Positions 10,180-19,691 of a stretch of DNA of 64,000 nt are shown here, one piece after another. The notes under the pieces are model-generated. The model saw only the letters and a list, made by a program, of their open reading frames with translations, was not told the origin of the DNA and did not search any database. How positions within the stretch are numbered: position 1 is the stretch's first letter; each line of letters begins with the position of its first letter. Position numbers and translations under genes: made by a program. Origin of the DNA: Hydrogenophaga pseudoflava (GTDB lineage: Bacteria; Pseudomonadota; Gammaproteobacteria; Burkholderiales; Burkholderiaceae_C); assembly GCF_031020795.1 (NCBI RefSeq), contig NZ_JAVHJP010000002.1:62001-126000 (forward strand), written 5' to 3'.

Positions 10180-10953
10180 ATGAAAGCAGTCATTCTGGCA
10201 GGCGGCTACGGAACCCGGATCAGCGAAGAAAGCGCCACCCGGCCCAAACCGATGATTGAAATCGGTGGCAAGCCCATGCTTTGGCACATCATGAAGATCT
10301 ATTCCAAGGCCGGAATCAACGACTTCATCATCTGCTGCGGTTACAAGGGCTATGTGATCAAAGAATATTTCGCCAACTATTTCCTCCACACAGCCGATTT
10401 CACTTTCGACATCAAGAACAACAAGATGGAGGTGCACCACACCCAGGCCGAGCCGTGGCGGGTGACCCTGGTCGATACCGGCGAAACGACCATGACCGGC
10501 GGGCGCATCAAGCGAATCAAGGACTATGTGGAGGGGGAGACCTTCTGCCTGACGTATGGCGACGGCGTCTGCGACATGGACATGAACAAGCTGCTGGCTT
10601 TTCACCACGAGCAGAAAGCGGTGGCCACGTTGACCGCGGTGCAACCGCCCGGACGCTTCGGGGCTTTTGCGCTGAAAGAGGACGACAGCAAGATCCACAA
10701 CTTCAGCGAGAAGACCAAGGGGGACGGGGCGTGGATCAATGGCGGCTTCTTCGTCATGGAGCCCGAGGTGTTCGACTATTTCCCGGGCGACGAATGTGTG
10801 CTGGAGCAGGAGCCGCTCACACAACTGGCCCACGAAGGCAAGCTGGCGGCGCATCGCCACGACAGCTTCTGGCAGAACATGGATACGCTGCGCGACAAGA
10901 ACTATCTGGAAAGCCTCTGGGCCAGCACCAAGGCCCCCTGGAAGATCTGGTGA
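10180..10953 (+). CDS. rfbF: glucose-1-phosphate cytidylyltransferase
   Basis: A 257-residue nucleotidyltransferase with the signature [38 protein letters not shown]. It also has the CDP-glucose-pyrophosphorylase-type internal segments [11 protein letters not shown] and [18 protein letters not shown]. It makes CDP-glucose from CTP and glucose-1-phosphate, the entry to CDP-3,6-dideoxyhexoses. Length and sequence match RfbF/DdhA well. The usual partner, CDP-glucose 4,6-dehydratase, is not next to it; the following gene is unrelated, so the pathway is incomplete here. Confidence 0.93.
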   Translation: MKAVILAGGYGTRISEESATRPKPMIEIGGKPMLWHIMKIYSKAGINDFIICCGYKGYVIKEYFANYFLHTADFTFDIKNNKMEVHHTQAEPWRVTLVDTGETTMTGGRIKRIKDYVEGETFCLTYGDGVCDMDMNKLLAFHHEQKAVATLTAVQPPGRFGAFALKEDDSKIHNFSEKTKGDGAWINGGFFVMEPEVFDYFPGDECVLEQEPLTQLAHEGKLAAHRHDSFWQNMDTLRDKNYLESLWASTKAPWKIW

Positions 10954-11110
10954 CGGGTCAGCGGCCACAACATGCCCTGTTCCCAGCGCGGGTACAGCAG
11001 CGCGTGGCTGCAGTCGTCGAAGTGGCAGAGGACGACGTCCACCGTGCACGCCAGTTGCTACACCGCTCTGCCGGCCCCGTTCTGTGTCGGCTTTGTCGTG
11101 TTGTCCCCAA

Positions 11111-12496
11111 ATGTTGCTGGCTCCCCTGTTCAGTCCCGATGACCTGCGCCGCTGGCGCAGTTGCGAACGCCGCTTCTGGCTCGCGCGCCACCGCCTGCAG
11201 CGCGGCGAGCCCATGACCGCGCTTCAGCCGCCGCCCGATCCGGATGTGGCGCTGCGTGCGTCCTTCCCGCACGCCGACACCGTGGCGCCACCGCAGACGC
11301 CGTCGCAGTGGGTGCAGGCCATGGGCCACACACTCGACTGCCTGGACAGCGACGAGCACCTGCCCGAAGGCTGGGCCATCCTCGGGGCCTGCCTCACCAG
11401 CGAAGACCGGGTGCAGGTGCGCATCGACGTGCTGGGCGCCGCGCCCGGCGGCGGACTGCGCCTGTACAAGGTGCGCCACGCCACCGTGGGCGACGACAGC
11501 GACATCGACACCGTCGCCCTCTGGACCCACGTGGCCGCACGCTGCGGCTTTGCGGTGCAGGGTGCCGGCCTGCTGCTGGTGGACACCGACTTCGTCTACC
11601 CCGGCCACGGCTGCTACGCCGGCCTGTTTCGCGAAGTGGACCTGCGCCCGGTGCTGGGCACCCGCCCGGTGGCGCAGTGGCTGGGCAGCATGCGCCACTG
11701 CGAACGCGGCGCCGAACCCGCGGCCACACCCGGCCCGCACTGCCACCAGGGCGAAGGCTGCGAATTCGCTGCCAGCTGCAATGCCTGCGCACCGCCGCGC
11801 CGCGCCCGGCGGGCAGGAGGGGCCGGCGGGCCACTGCAGTTCGTGCCTGCGGCGGCGACCGTCGCACGCGCTTGGCCCCACCCGCGCCACTGCCTGCGCA
11901 TCGACACCATCGGCATGGCGGTACCCGTCTGGTCCGGCACGCGGCCGTACCAGACCCTGCCGTTCCAGTGGAGCTGCGCGACCGAGGCGGCCGACGGCCA
12001 GTGGACCGAGCAGCACTTTCTGGCGGATGGCCAGGGCAGCGACCCGCGCCGGGCCTTCGCCGAAACCCTGCTGCGCGCGCTGGGCACCGAAGGCGCCGTG
12101 CTGGCCTACAACGCCGGCTTCGAACGCAACCGCATCCGCGAACTGGCCCAGTGGTTCGACGACCTCGCCCCTGCGCTGGACGCGCTGCAGGCCCGCATCG
12201 TCGACCTGTTCCAGATCGCCCGCGAGCACTGCCACCACCCGGTCATGGCCGGTTCATGGTCCTTCCGCGCCATCGCCCGCGCTGTGGCGCCCGAACTGGA
12301 CATGGACGTGCGGCTGGACCCCGCGCTGGGCGAACGCGCCAACCCCACCGCCCAGTCCGTGTACGCCCTGATGCAGAAACCCGGCCAGCGCCTGGCCGTG
12401 CGCCACGCCTGCCGCGAAGCGCTGCAGGCGCACGGGCAGCGGGAGACGGTGGTGCTGCGGCGATTGGTGGGGGTGATGGAGGGGGCGGGGGAGTGA
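11111..12496 (+). CDS. DUF2779-domain protein (putative nuclease)
   Basis: A 461-residue protein. The N-terminal half resembles a Cas4/RecB-like PD-(D/E)xK region (SPDDLRRWRSCERRFWLARHR, later CHQGEGCEFAASCNAC, a possible Fe-S or Zn cysteine cluster). The C-terminal half is a DUF2779/DEDD-like region (LPFQWSCAT...HFLADGQGSDPRRAFAETLLRALGTEGAVLAYNAGFERNRIRELA). The combination suggests a DNA- or RNA-cleaving enzyme, but the function is not established. The G+C content returns to the genomic norm here, so it is not part of the sugar block. The ATG at 11111 is the first that begins the recognisable domain. Confidence 0.7.
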   Translation: MLLAPLFSPDDLRRWRSCERRFWLARHRLQRGEPMTALQPPPDPDVALRASFPHADTVAPPQTPSQWVQAMGHTLDCLDSDEHLPEGWAILGACLTSEDRVQVRIDVLGAAPGGGLRLYKVRHATVGDDSDIDTVALWTHVAARCGFAVQGAGLLLVDTDFVYPGHGCYAGLFREVDLRPVLGTRPVAQWLGSMRHCERGAEPAATPGPHCHQGEGCEFAASCNACAPPRRARRAGGAGGPLQFVPAAATVARAWPHPRHCLRIDTIGMAVPVWSGTRPYQTLPFQWSCATEAADGQWTEQHFLADGQGSDPRRAFAETLLRALGTEGAVLAYNAGFERNRIRELAQWFDDLAPALDALQARIVDLFQIAREHCHHPVMAGSWSFRAIARAVAPELDMDVRLDPALGERANPTAQSVYALMQKPGQRLAVRHACREALQAHGQRETVVLRRLVGVMEGAGE

Positions 12497-12558
12497 AAGG
12501 GGACAAGGCCAGATGTTCGGTGAGTTGTGAACATCACCCTGGGAAATAAACGTCACGC

Positions 12559-13479
12559 TCAGGCGGTGTCTCGCACATCGGTCTTGGCTTTGCCCACCAG
12601 GAACTCCAGCAGACGCCCTGCGGCGGGTGTGAGATCGCCATGGCCTCGGTAGCAGATGGCGAACTCGCGCTGGGCCCATTCATTGAGCAGCCGGATGATG
12701 CGAACCTGCCCTGCCGAGACGTAGATCTCGCTGACCTGTCGCGGTACCACGCTGATGCCCAGGCCCGCGGCCACGACGCGGAACGCAGCGTCGAAGTTTG
12801 ACACCACCACCCGGTAGCTCATGTGGCGCCCTGCCTTGGCGGCAGCGCGCCCCAGCATGGTGTTGACGGCGGTGGAGGGCTGCAGTCCCACGTGTTCGTA
12901 GCCCAGCGTGTCCTCGAAATGCAGGGCTTCGTGCTTTGCAAGCGGGTGGTCCAGTGGCACCGCCAGGGTCAGTTCGTCGCGCCGGTAGGGCCGGTGCTCC
13001 AGGCCGCCGAAGTCGATGTTGCCCCAGCACACCCCGAGCGAGACCACCCCCTCCCGCACCATACCCACGATGTCCTTTGAGAAGCGCTCCTCGATGTCGA
13101 CCTTGATGTGCTGGTGTTCGGGCGCGCGCATGAAGGCGGTGAGGTCGTCGAGCAGCGATTCGGCGATGGCCGATGCGCTGGCCACCACGCGTACCTGACC
13201 CTTGATGCCGCCCTTGAAGGCGGCCATGTCGGCCTCGATGCGGTCCATGGTGAAGAGCACGGTGCGCGCGTGTTCCAGCAGGGCGCGGCCGGCCGGTGTG
13301 GGCTCGGCGCCGCGCCGCCCGCGCACCAGCACCTGGGTGCCGATCGCGTCTTCCAGCTGGGCGATGCGCTTGCTGATGGCCGAGGGTTCGATGTGTTCCT
13401 GCGCCGCGGCGTCTTTCATGTTGCCGTGGTCGCACACGGCCACCAGCAGCCGCAGGGATTTGAGATCGAGGTCGCGCAT
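12559..13479 (-). CDS. LysR-family transcriptional regulator
   Basis: A 306-residue LysR regulator. The N-terminal winged helix-turn-helix (LKSLRLLVAVCDHGNMKDAAAQEHIEPSAISKRIAQLEDAIG) is followed by a periplasmic-binding-protein-like effector domain. It is divergent from the HMG-CoA-lyase-led operon starting at 13604, so it most likely controls that operon. The 124-base intergenic region holds an A+T-rich CTTAAGTTCTTAA stretch that may be part of its binding site. The effector is unknown; a CoA-pathway or aromatic intermediate is plausible from context. Confidence 0.9.
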   Translation of the reverse strand: MRDLDLKSLRLLVAVCDHGNMKDAAAQEHIEPSAISKRIAQLEDAIGTQVLVRGRRGAEPTPAGRALLEHARTVLFTMDRIEADMAAFKGGIKGQVRVVASASAIAESLLDDLTAFMRAPEHQHIKVDIEERFSKDIVGMVREGVVSLGVCWGNIDFGGLEHRPYRRDELTLAVPLDHPLAKHEALHFEDTLGYEHVGLQPSTAVNTMLGRAAAKAGRHMSYRVVVSNFDAAFRVVAAGLGISVVPRQVSEIYVSAGQVRIIRLLNEWAQREFAICYRGHGDLTPAAGRLLEFLVGKAKTDVRDTA

Positions 13480-13603
13480 GGGGAAAACCCTGTACTTAAG
13501 TTCTTAAATGGAATTTATCGGCTTCCAAAAGTTCACTTGATGTTTGAAATGGAAATCATAGACTCCAACCCGTCAAGCTGTTCACCCACTGGAAACCCCG
13601 CCC

Positions 13604-14542
13604 ATGGTCCACCTGCCCAGCCACGCCGTGATCCGCGAAGTCGGCCTCCGTGATGGCCTGCAAAGCATCCCCACCCTGGTGTCCACCGCACACAAATGCG
13701 AGTGGATCGCCGACGCCTTTGCCGCCGGCCAGCGCGAGATCGAGGTCGGCTCCTTCGTGCCGCCAAAGCTGCTGCCACAGCTGGCCGACACCGGCGAGGT
13801 GCTGGCCTTTGCCAGGACCCTGCCGGGCCTCAAGGCCAGCGTGCTGGTGCCCAACCTCAAGGGCGCCGAGCGCGCCATCGACGGTGGCGCGCACCTGATG
13901 ATCCTGCCGCTGTCGGCCAGCCGCGCGCACAGTCTGGCCAACCTGCGCAAGACGCCTGACGAGGTGGTGGACGAGATGAAGCGCATCCGTGCCGCACGCG
14001 ACGCGGCGGGCAGCCAGACGCTGATCGAAGGTGGCGTAGGCACGGCCTTCGGTTGCACCATCCAGGGCGAGGTGAAACACAGCGAGGTGCTGCGCCTGAT
14101 GCAGGCCCTGCTGGACGCCGGCGCCGACCGCGTGAGCCTGGCCGACACGGTGGGTTATGCCGACCCGGCCTCGGTGAGCCGCCTGTTCGAGCAGGCGCTC
14201 AAGATCGCCGGCGACCGCTTCTGCTGCGGCCATTTCCACGACACGCGAGGCCTGGCGCTGGCCAACGCCTACGCCGCGCTCGAGGTGGGCGTGACCCGCT
14301 TCGACGCTTCGCTCGCCGGCATCGGCGGCTGCCCGCACGCGCCCGGCGCCAGCGGCAACGCCGCCAGCGAAGACCTGGCGTTCATGCTGCAGGCCTGCGG
14401 CGTGAGCACAGGCATCGATATCGATCGGCTGCTGGCGCTGCGCGCCAAGGTGGTGGGCTGGCTGCCGGGTGAACCCACCCACGGAACGCTCTGGCGCGCC
14501 GGCCTGCCGAAGACCACTGTGACTTTGTCAGCCGCCCACTGA
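13604..14542 (+). CDS. hydroxymethylglutaryl-CoA lyase family protein
   Basis: A 312-residue DRE-TIM metallolyase. VIREVGLRDGLQ carries the catalytic Arg-Asp. CGHFHDTRGLALAN supplies the metal-binding His-x-His. GIGGCPHAPGASGNAASEDL contains the conserved cysteine of HMG-CoA lyases. HMG-CoA lyase cleaves 3-hydroxy-3-methylglutaryl-CoA to acetoacetate and acetyl-CoA; relatives act on other branched acyl-CoAs. It is the first gene of a six-gene rightward run, followed at once by a class III CoA-transferase, which could load its substrate. Confidence 0.88.
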   Translation: MVHLPSHAVIREVGLRDGLQSIPTLVSTAHKCEWIADAFAAGQREIEVGSFVPPKLLPQLADTGEVLAFARTLPGLKASVLVPNLKGAERAIDGGAHLMILPLSASRAHSLANLRKTPDEVVDEMKRIRAARDAAGSQTLIEGGVGTAFGCTIQGEVKHSEVLRLMQALLDAGADRVSLADTVGYADPASVSRLFEQALKIAGDRFCCGHFHDTRGLALANAYAALEVGVTRFDASLAGIGGCPHAPGASGNAASEDLAFMLQACGVSTGIDIDRLLALRAKVVGWLPGEPTHGTLWRAGLPKTTVTLSAAH

Positions 14543-14576
14543 ACCTGTTTCCCCTCCAAAGAACCGGATACCCACC

Positions 14577-15728
14577 ATGTCCACCGAATCCACCGGCCTT
14601 CCCCTTGAAGGTGTGCGCGTCATCGAATTCACCCACATGGTCATGGGCCCGACCTGCGGCATGATCCTGGCCGATCTCGGCGCCGAGGTCATCAAGATCG
14701 AGCCGCCCGGCGGCGACAAGACGCGCACCCTGCCGGGCCTGGGCATCGGTTTCTTCCGCAGCTTCAACCGCAACAAGAAGAGCGTGGTGCTCGACATCCA
14801 CACCGAAGAGGGCCTGGCCACGGCCAGGGAACTCATCGGCCAGTGCGACGTGCTGCTGGAGAACTTCCGCCCGGGTCTGATGGACAAGCTGGGTCTGGGC
14901 AGCGAGGCGCTGCGCGCGCTGTTCCCGCGCCTGATCTATATCTCGCACAAGGGCTTCCTGCCCGGCCCCTACGAGAACCGGCTGGCACTGGACGAGGTGG
15001 TGCAGAACATGGCGGGCCTGACCTACATGACTGGCCCGGTGGGTCGCCCGCTGCGCGCTGGAACGTCGGTGAACGACATCATGGGGGGCATGTTTGGCGC
15101 CATCGGCGTGCTGGCTGCGCTGCGCGAGCGCGAGCGAACCGGACAAGGCCAGGAAATCCAGAGCGCACTGTTCGAGAACTGCGCCCTGCTGGCCTCGCAG
15201 CACATGCAGCAGTACCTCATGACCGGCGAGGTGCCACCGCCGTTCCCCTCGCGCATCTCCGCCTGGAGCGTGTACGACACCTTCACCGTGGCGGCTGGCG
15301 AGCAGCTGTTCATCGGGGCGGTCAGTGACAAGCAATTCCTCTCGTTGTGCGAGGTGATTGGCCGCCCCGACCTGGCCCGCGACCCGGCGCTCGCGACCAA
15401 TGCGCAGCGCGTGGCGGTGCGTCCCGATCTGCTGAAAAAGCTGGGCGAGACGCTGCGGCATCTGGACCTGGAAACCCTGTGCACCCAGTTGCAGGCGGCC
15501 GGGCTGCCCTACGCCAAGGTGGTTCGCCCGGACCAGCTGGTGCACGACGAACACCTGATCGCCAGCGGCGGCCTGGTGCCCATGGGCACCGAAGACGGTG
15601 GCGAGACCCAGACCGTGCTGCTGCCGCTGCTGATGGGTGGCCGTCGTCCCGGTGTGCGCAGCCCGCTACCGGCCATTGGTGAACACACCGAGGAGGTGCT
15701 GGGCCGCCTCACCCCCGCTTCCGTTTGA
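14577..15728 (+). CDS. CaiB/BaiF class III CoA-transferase
   Basis: A 383-residue formyl-CoA-transferase-family protein. The N-terminal LEGVRVIEFTHMVMGPTCGMILADLGAEVIKIEPPGGD is diagnostic. NRNKKSVVLDI and the central GTSVNDIMGGMFGAIGVLAALRERERTGQGQ follow the family pattern. It transfers CoA between carboxylic acids. It lies 34 bases after the HMG-CoA-lyase-like gene and ahead of a solute receptor, suggesting activation of an imported dicarboxylate. The exact acid cannot be read from the sequence. Confidence 0.9.
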   Translation: MSTESTGLPLEGVRVIEFTHMVMGPTCGMILADLGAEVIKIEPPGGDKTRTLPGLGIGFFRSFNRNKKSVVLDIHTEEGLATARELIGQCDVLLENFRPGLMDKLGLGSEALRALFPRLIYISHKGFLPGPYENRLALDEVVQNMAGLTYMTGPVGRPLRAGTSVNDIMGGMFGAIGVLAALRERERTGQGQEIQSALFENCALLASQHMQQYLMTGEVPPPFPSRISAWSVYDTFTVAAGEQLFIGAVSDKQFLSLCEVIGRPDLARDPALATNAQRVAVRPDLLKKLGETLRHLDLETLCTQLQAAGLPYAKVVRPDQLVHDEHLIASGGLVPMGTEDGGETQTVLLPLLMGGRRPGVRSPLPAIGEHTEEVLGRLTPASV

Positions 15729-15760
15729 CCTCGCTTTTCTATCAAAACCAGGAGACCACC

Positions 15761-16738
15761 ATGACCCCTTCCTTCAAGCGCCGTTCCCTCATCACCCTGG
15801 CGGCCTCGTGCCTGTTGGCTGCTGCCCCTGCATGGGCGCAATCCACCGCACCGCTGCGCGTGATCCTGCCGCTGGGCGCCGGCTCCGGGGTGGACACCAT
15901 CGTGCGCGCCGCGCAGAACGCCTTGTCCAAGGCCCTGGGTGGCCAGGCCGTGGTGATCGAGAACCTGCCCGGCGCGGGCGGCATCACCGGCACCTCGGCC
16001 ATCGTCAAGGCTGCGCCCGATGGCAACACCGTGGGCTTCATCTCGAACAACCACGCGGTCAACCCGATCATGTTCAAGAACATGCCCTACGACAGCCTGG
16101 CCGACATCACGCCCATCAGCGTGGTGGGCGGATCGCCCTTCGTGCTGGTGGTCAACCCCAACAAGGTGCCGGCGAAGAACGCCAAGGAGCTGCAGGCCTT
16201 CCTGAAGAGCAAGCCGGGCGCCTACAACCTGGCCTCGTCGGGCAACGGCACCATCATCCACCTGGCCGGCGAGATGTTCGTCGACGCGGCGGAGGTGCAG
16301 GTGCAGCACGTCCCCTACAAGGGCATGGGTCCGATGATGACCGACATCATTGCCGGCCAGGTCGAGTTCGGCGTGGCCGCCGTGGCCGCGGCCCAGGGGC
16401 ACCTGGCTTCGGGTCGCATGAAGGCCATTGGTGTCATGGGCAAGCAGCGCGTGCCATCGCTGCCCGACGTGCCCACCATCGCCGAACAAGGCTTCCCGGA
16501 CGTGGACGTGGCCGGCTGGTTCGCCATGGTGGGCCCCAAGGGCCTTCCCGCTGCGCAGGTGGAGCGCCTGCACAAGGCCGTGGTCGCCGCGTTCAACGAC
16601 CCCGAGGTCAAAGTCGCCATGGCCAAGCAGGACAACGTCATCAACCCGACGACACCGGAGGCAGCGGCCAGGTTCCTGAGGTCTGAACAGGACCGCTATG
16701 CGCGTCTGGTGGCCAAGGCCAACATCAAGCTGGATTGA
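15761..16738 (+). CDS. Bug/TctC-family tripartite tricarboxylate receptor
   Basis: A 325-residue periplasmic solute-binding protein. A Sec/Tat-like signal peptide ([21 protein letters not shown]) precedes [19 protein letters not shown] and [27 protein letters not shown], the Bug-family ligand-pocket loops. The family is greatly expanded in Burkholderiales and binds diverse carboxylates. GGAG lies 9 bases before ATG. No TctA/TctB membrane partners are in this run, so it may be an orphan receptor or use a distant transporter. Confidence 0.9.
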   Translation: MTPSFKRRSLITLAASCLLAAAPAWAQSTAPLRVILPLGAGSGVDTIVRAAQNALSKALGGQAVVIENLPGAGGITGTSAIVKAAPDGNTVGFISNNHAVNPIMFKNMPYDSLADITPISVVGGSPFVLVVNPNKVPAKNAKELQAFLKSKPGAYNLASSGNGTIIHLAGEMFVDAAEVQVQHVPYKGMGPMMTDIIAGQVEFGVAAVAAAQGHLASGRMKAIGVMGKQRVPSLPDVPTIAEQGFPDVDVAGWFAMVGPKGLPAAQVERLHKAVVAAFNDPEVKVAMAKQDNVINPTTPEAAARFLRSEQDRYARLVAKANIKLD

Positions 16739-16740
16739 CC

Positions 16741-17829
16741 ATGCCCGACCTCTTTGACAACCCCATGGGCCTGTGCGGCTTCGAGTTCGTCGAATTCGCC
16801 GCGCCGCAGGCCCACGTGCTCGAACCCTTGTTCGAGAAGATGGGCTTCACCCTGGTGGCCAAACACCGCTCGAAAGACGTGGTGCTCTACCGCCAGGGCG
16901 GCATCAACTTCATCGTCAACCGCGAGCCGCGCAGCCTGGCCGGCTACTTCGCGGCCGAGCACGGCCCCAGCGCCTGCGGCCTGGCCTTCCGCGTGAGGGA
17001 CGCGCACCAGGCCTATGCCCGCGCGCTGGAGCTGGGAGCGCAGCCCATCGAGATCCCGACCGGCCCGATGGAGCTGCGCCTGCCGGCGATCAAGGGCATC
17101 GGCGGCGCGCCGCTGTACCTGATCGACCGGTTTGAGGACGGCAAGAGCATCTACGACATCGACTTCGATTTCATCGGGGGCGTGGACCGCCACCCGGTGG
17201 GCCACGGTTTCAAGCTGATCGACCACCTCACCCACAACGTCTACAAGGGCCGCATGGCCTTCTGGGGCGGCTTCTACGAAAGGATCTTCGGCTTCCGCGA
17301 GATCCGCTACTTCGACATCAAGGGCGAGTACACCGGCCTGACCAGCCGTGCCATGACCGCACCCGACGGCCTGATCCGCATCCCGCTGAACGAAGAATCG
17401 GGCAAGACCGGCGGCCAGATCGAAGAGTTCCTGATGCAGTTCAACGGCGAGGGCATCCAGCACATCGCGCTGCAGACCGACGACCTGCTGGCCAGCGTGG
17501 ACGCGCTGCAGCTGGCGGGCATCCCGCTCATCACCGCACCCAATCACATCTACTACGAGATGCTGGCCGAGCGCCTGCCGGGACACGGCGAGCCGGTGCC
17601 CGAACTGCAGGCGCGTGGCATCTTGCTGGACGGCTCCACCGCAGGCGGCGAGAAGCGCCTGCTGCTGCAGATTTTCAGCGAGACACTGCTGGGGCCTGTG
17701 TTCTTCGAGTTCATTCAACGCAAGGCCGACGAAGGCTTTGGCGAAGGCAACTTCAAGGCGCTGTTCGAGTCACTGGAGCGTGACCAGATCCGACGCGGCG
17801 CCATTCAAGTTGACAGCACCGAGGCATGA
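16741..17829 (+). CDS. hppD: 4-hydroxyphenylpyruvate dioxygenase
   Basis: A 362-residue two-module VOC dioxygenase that converts 4-hydroxyphenylpyruvate to homogentisate in tyrosine breakdown. The three Fe(II) ligands are all present at the expected places: His162 (IDHLTHNV), His241 (IQHIAL) and Glu323 (FFEFIQR). The C-terminal [19 protein letters not shown] is the HPPD signature. The start codon follows the previous stop by two bases. Length matches Pseudomonas-type HPPD. It is followed directly by a VOC protein and fumarylacetoacetase. Confidence 0.92.
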   Translation: MPDLFDNPMGLCGFEFVEFAAPQAHVLEPLFEKMGFTLVAKHRSKDVVLYRQGGINFIVNREPRSLAGYFAAEHGPSACGLAFRVRDAHQAYARALELGAQPIEIPTGPMELRLPAIKGIGGAPLYLIDRFEDGKSIYDIDFDFIGGVDRHPVGHGFKLIDHLTHNVYKGRMAFWGGFYERIFGFREIRYFDIKGEYTGLTSRAMTAPDGLIRIPLNEESGKTGGQIEEFLMQFNGEGIQHIALQTDDLLASVDALQLAGIPLITAPNHIYYEMLAERLPGHGEPVPELQARGILLDGSTAGGEKRLLLQIFSETLLGPVFFEFIQRKADEGFGEGNFKALFESLERDQIRRGAIQVDSTEA

Positions 17830-17830
17830 C

Positions 17831-18382
17831 ATGAGCGAACTGAAAATTGACCGCATCCACCATGTGGCCTACCGCTGCAAGGACGCCAAGGAAACCGTGG
17901 AGTGGTACGTCAAGCACCTGAACATGGACTTCGTGCTGGCGATCGCCGAAGACCAGGTGCCCTCCACCAAGGCGCCCGACCCGTACATGCACGTGTTCCT
18001 GGACGCGGGGCAGGGCAATGTGCTGGCCTTCTTCGAGTTGCCCAACTCGCCCGAGATGGGCCGCGACGGCAACACGCCGGAATGGGTGCAGCACATCGCC
18101 TTCAAGATCGGCAGCCTGGGCATGCTCGAAGCGACGAAGGAGCGGCTGCAGGCCGCCGGCATCGAGGTGCTGGGCCCGACCGATCACACCATCTTCAAGA
18201 GCATCTATTTCTTCGATCCCAACGGTCACCGGCTGGAGCTGTGCGCCGACGTGGGCACGCCGAAGATGCACCGGGACCTGGACGAAGTGAAGTGGGCCAT
18301 GCTCGACGAATGGGCAAAGACCAAACGCGCGCCCAAACACGCGGCCTGGATGCACGACAAGACCTTCAAGGCCCTGGACTGA
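17831..18382 (+). CDS. VOC-family metalloprotein, possible ring-cleaving dioxygenase
   Basis: A 183-residue protein with two vicinal-oxygen-chelate modules. The usual metal positions are all filled: His11 (HHVAYRC), Glu69 (FFELPN), His88 (VQHIAF) and Glu136 (HRLELCAD). Such proteins include glyoxalases and extradiol dioxygenases. It starts one base after the hppD stop and precedes fahA, exactly where a homogentisate dioxygenase and isomerase would be expected. A role in homogentisate processing is an inference from position only; a glyoxalase-type or accessory role is equally open. Confidence 0.75.
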   Translation: MSELKIDRIHHVAYRCKDAKETVEWYVKHLNMDFVLAIAEDQVPSTKAPDPYMHVFLDAGQGNVLAFFELPNSPEMGRDGNTPEWVQHIAFKIGSLGMLEATKERLQAAGIEVLGPTDHTIFKSIYFFDPNGHRLELCADVGTPKMHRDLDEVKWAMLDEWAKTKRAPKHAAWMHDKTFKALD

Positions 18383-18392
18383 AGGACCTGCC

Positions 18393-19664
18393 TTGAGCTC
18401 CATCGACCACACCCACGACCCGGCGCTGACCAGCTGGGTCGAGTCCGCCAACGCGCCGGACACCGACTTCCCCGTGCAGAACCTGCCCTTCGGCCGCTTC
18501 CGGGTGGAAGACGACCCGGAGTGGCGCATTGGCGTCGCCATCGGCGACCAGGTGCTGGACCTGCGCGGCGCCGGCCTGATCAACCACAGCGACATGAACC
18601 GGCTGATCCGGCTCAAGCCCGAGACCCGGCGCGAGCTGCGGGCGCAGATCAGCGCCGGGCTGGCCACCGGCAGCGCGCAGGCCGGTCGCTGGGAACGCCA
18701 CCTGCACGCACAGAGCGCCGTGGAGCCGGGCCTGCCCTGCGAGATCCGCGACTACACCGACTTCTACATCGGCATCCACCACGCCACGGCGGTGGGCAAG
18801 CTGTTTCGACCCGACAACCCGCTGCTGCCCAACTACGAATGGGTGCCCATCGGTTACCACGGCCGAGCCTCCACGCTGCAGGTCAGCGGGCGCGACTTTC
18901 ACCGGCCCAAGGGGCAGGTCAAGGCGGCCGATGCGGCGGCGCCGGTGCTGGGCCCGTCGCAGCGGCTGGACCTGGAACTGGAGTTGGGCTTCGTGATCGG
19001 CCGCCCGAATGCGATGGGCCACGCCATCCCGCTGGCCGAGGCCGAAGACCACCTGTTCGGCGTGACCCTGTTCAACGACTGGAGCGCGCGCGACCTGCAG
19101 GCCTGGGAGTACCAGCCGCTGGGGCCGTTCCTGTCCAAGAACTTCGCCAGCACGCTTTCGGCGTGGATGGTGACGCTGGACGCGCTGGCGCCGTTCCGCA
19201 CCGCGCTGCGGCGGCCCGCCGGGCATCCCGATCCGCTTCCTTATCTCGACACCGAAGCCAACCGCCGTTCCGGCGCCATGGACATCGATCTGGACGTACT
19301 GCTACAGACCCGGGCCATGCGCGACGCCGGCGTTCCGCCCGAAGTCATCAGCCGCTCGAACGCTGCAGAGGCGGCCTTCTGGACGCCGGCCCAGCTGGTG
19401 GCGCACCACACGGTCAACGGCTGCGCGCTGTCGGCGGGTGACCTGTTCGGTTCGGGCACCCTGTCCGGTCCGCTGCGCGAGCAGGCCGGTTCGCTGCTGG
19501 AAATGACCGAAGGCGGGAAGCGGGCGATCACGCTGGCCAACGGTGAAACCCGCAGCTTCCTGCAAGACGGGGATCGCATCCAGCTGCGTGGCCGCTGCGC
19601 GCGCGACGGCTTCCGCTCCATCGGCTTCGGTGACTGCAGCGCCACCGTGCTGCCCGCCCTCTGA
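18393..19664 (+). CDS. fahA: fumarylacetoacetase
   Basis: A 423-residue full-length FAH. DYTDFYIGIHHATAVGKLFRP, VPIGYHGRASTLQVSG, LDLELELGFVIG (metal-binding Glu-x-Glu) and LFNDWSARDLQAWEYQPLGPF match classical fumarylacetoacetases. The enzyme splits fumarylacetoacetate to fumarate and acetoacetate, the last step of tyrosine/homogentisate degradation. A TTG start at 18393 is used because GAAGGA lies just upstream and no nearer ATG precedes the conserved N-terminus. It ends the rightward catabolic run and converges on the reductase gene at 19692. Confidence 0.9.
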   Translation: MSSIDHTHDPALTSWVESANAPDTDFPVQNLPFGRFRVEDDPEWRIGVAIGDQVLDLRGAGLINHSDMNRLIRLKPETRRELRAQISAGLATGSAQAGRWERHLHAQSAVEPGLPCEIRDYTDFYIGIHHATAVGKLFRPDNPLLPNYEWVPIGYHGRASTLQVSGRDFHRPKGQVKAADAAAPVLGPSQRLDLELELGFVIGRPNAMGHAIPLAEAEDHLFGVTLFNDWSARDLQAWEYQPLGPFLSKNFASTLSAWMVTLDALAPFRTALRRPAGHPDPLPYLDTEANRRSGAMDIDLDVLLQTRAMRDAGVPPEVISRSNAAEAAFWTPAQLVAHHTVNGCALSAGDLFGSGTLSGPLREQAGSLLEMTEGGKRAITLANGETRSFLQDGDRIQLRGRCARDGFRSIGFGDCSATVLPAL

Positions 19665-19691
19665 CGTCTGCACAGAGGTTGCGAAGCGCCC

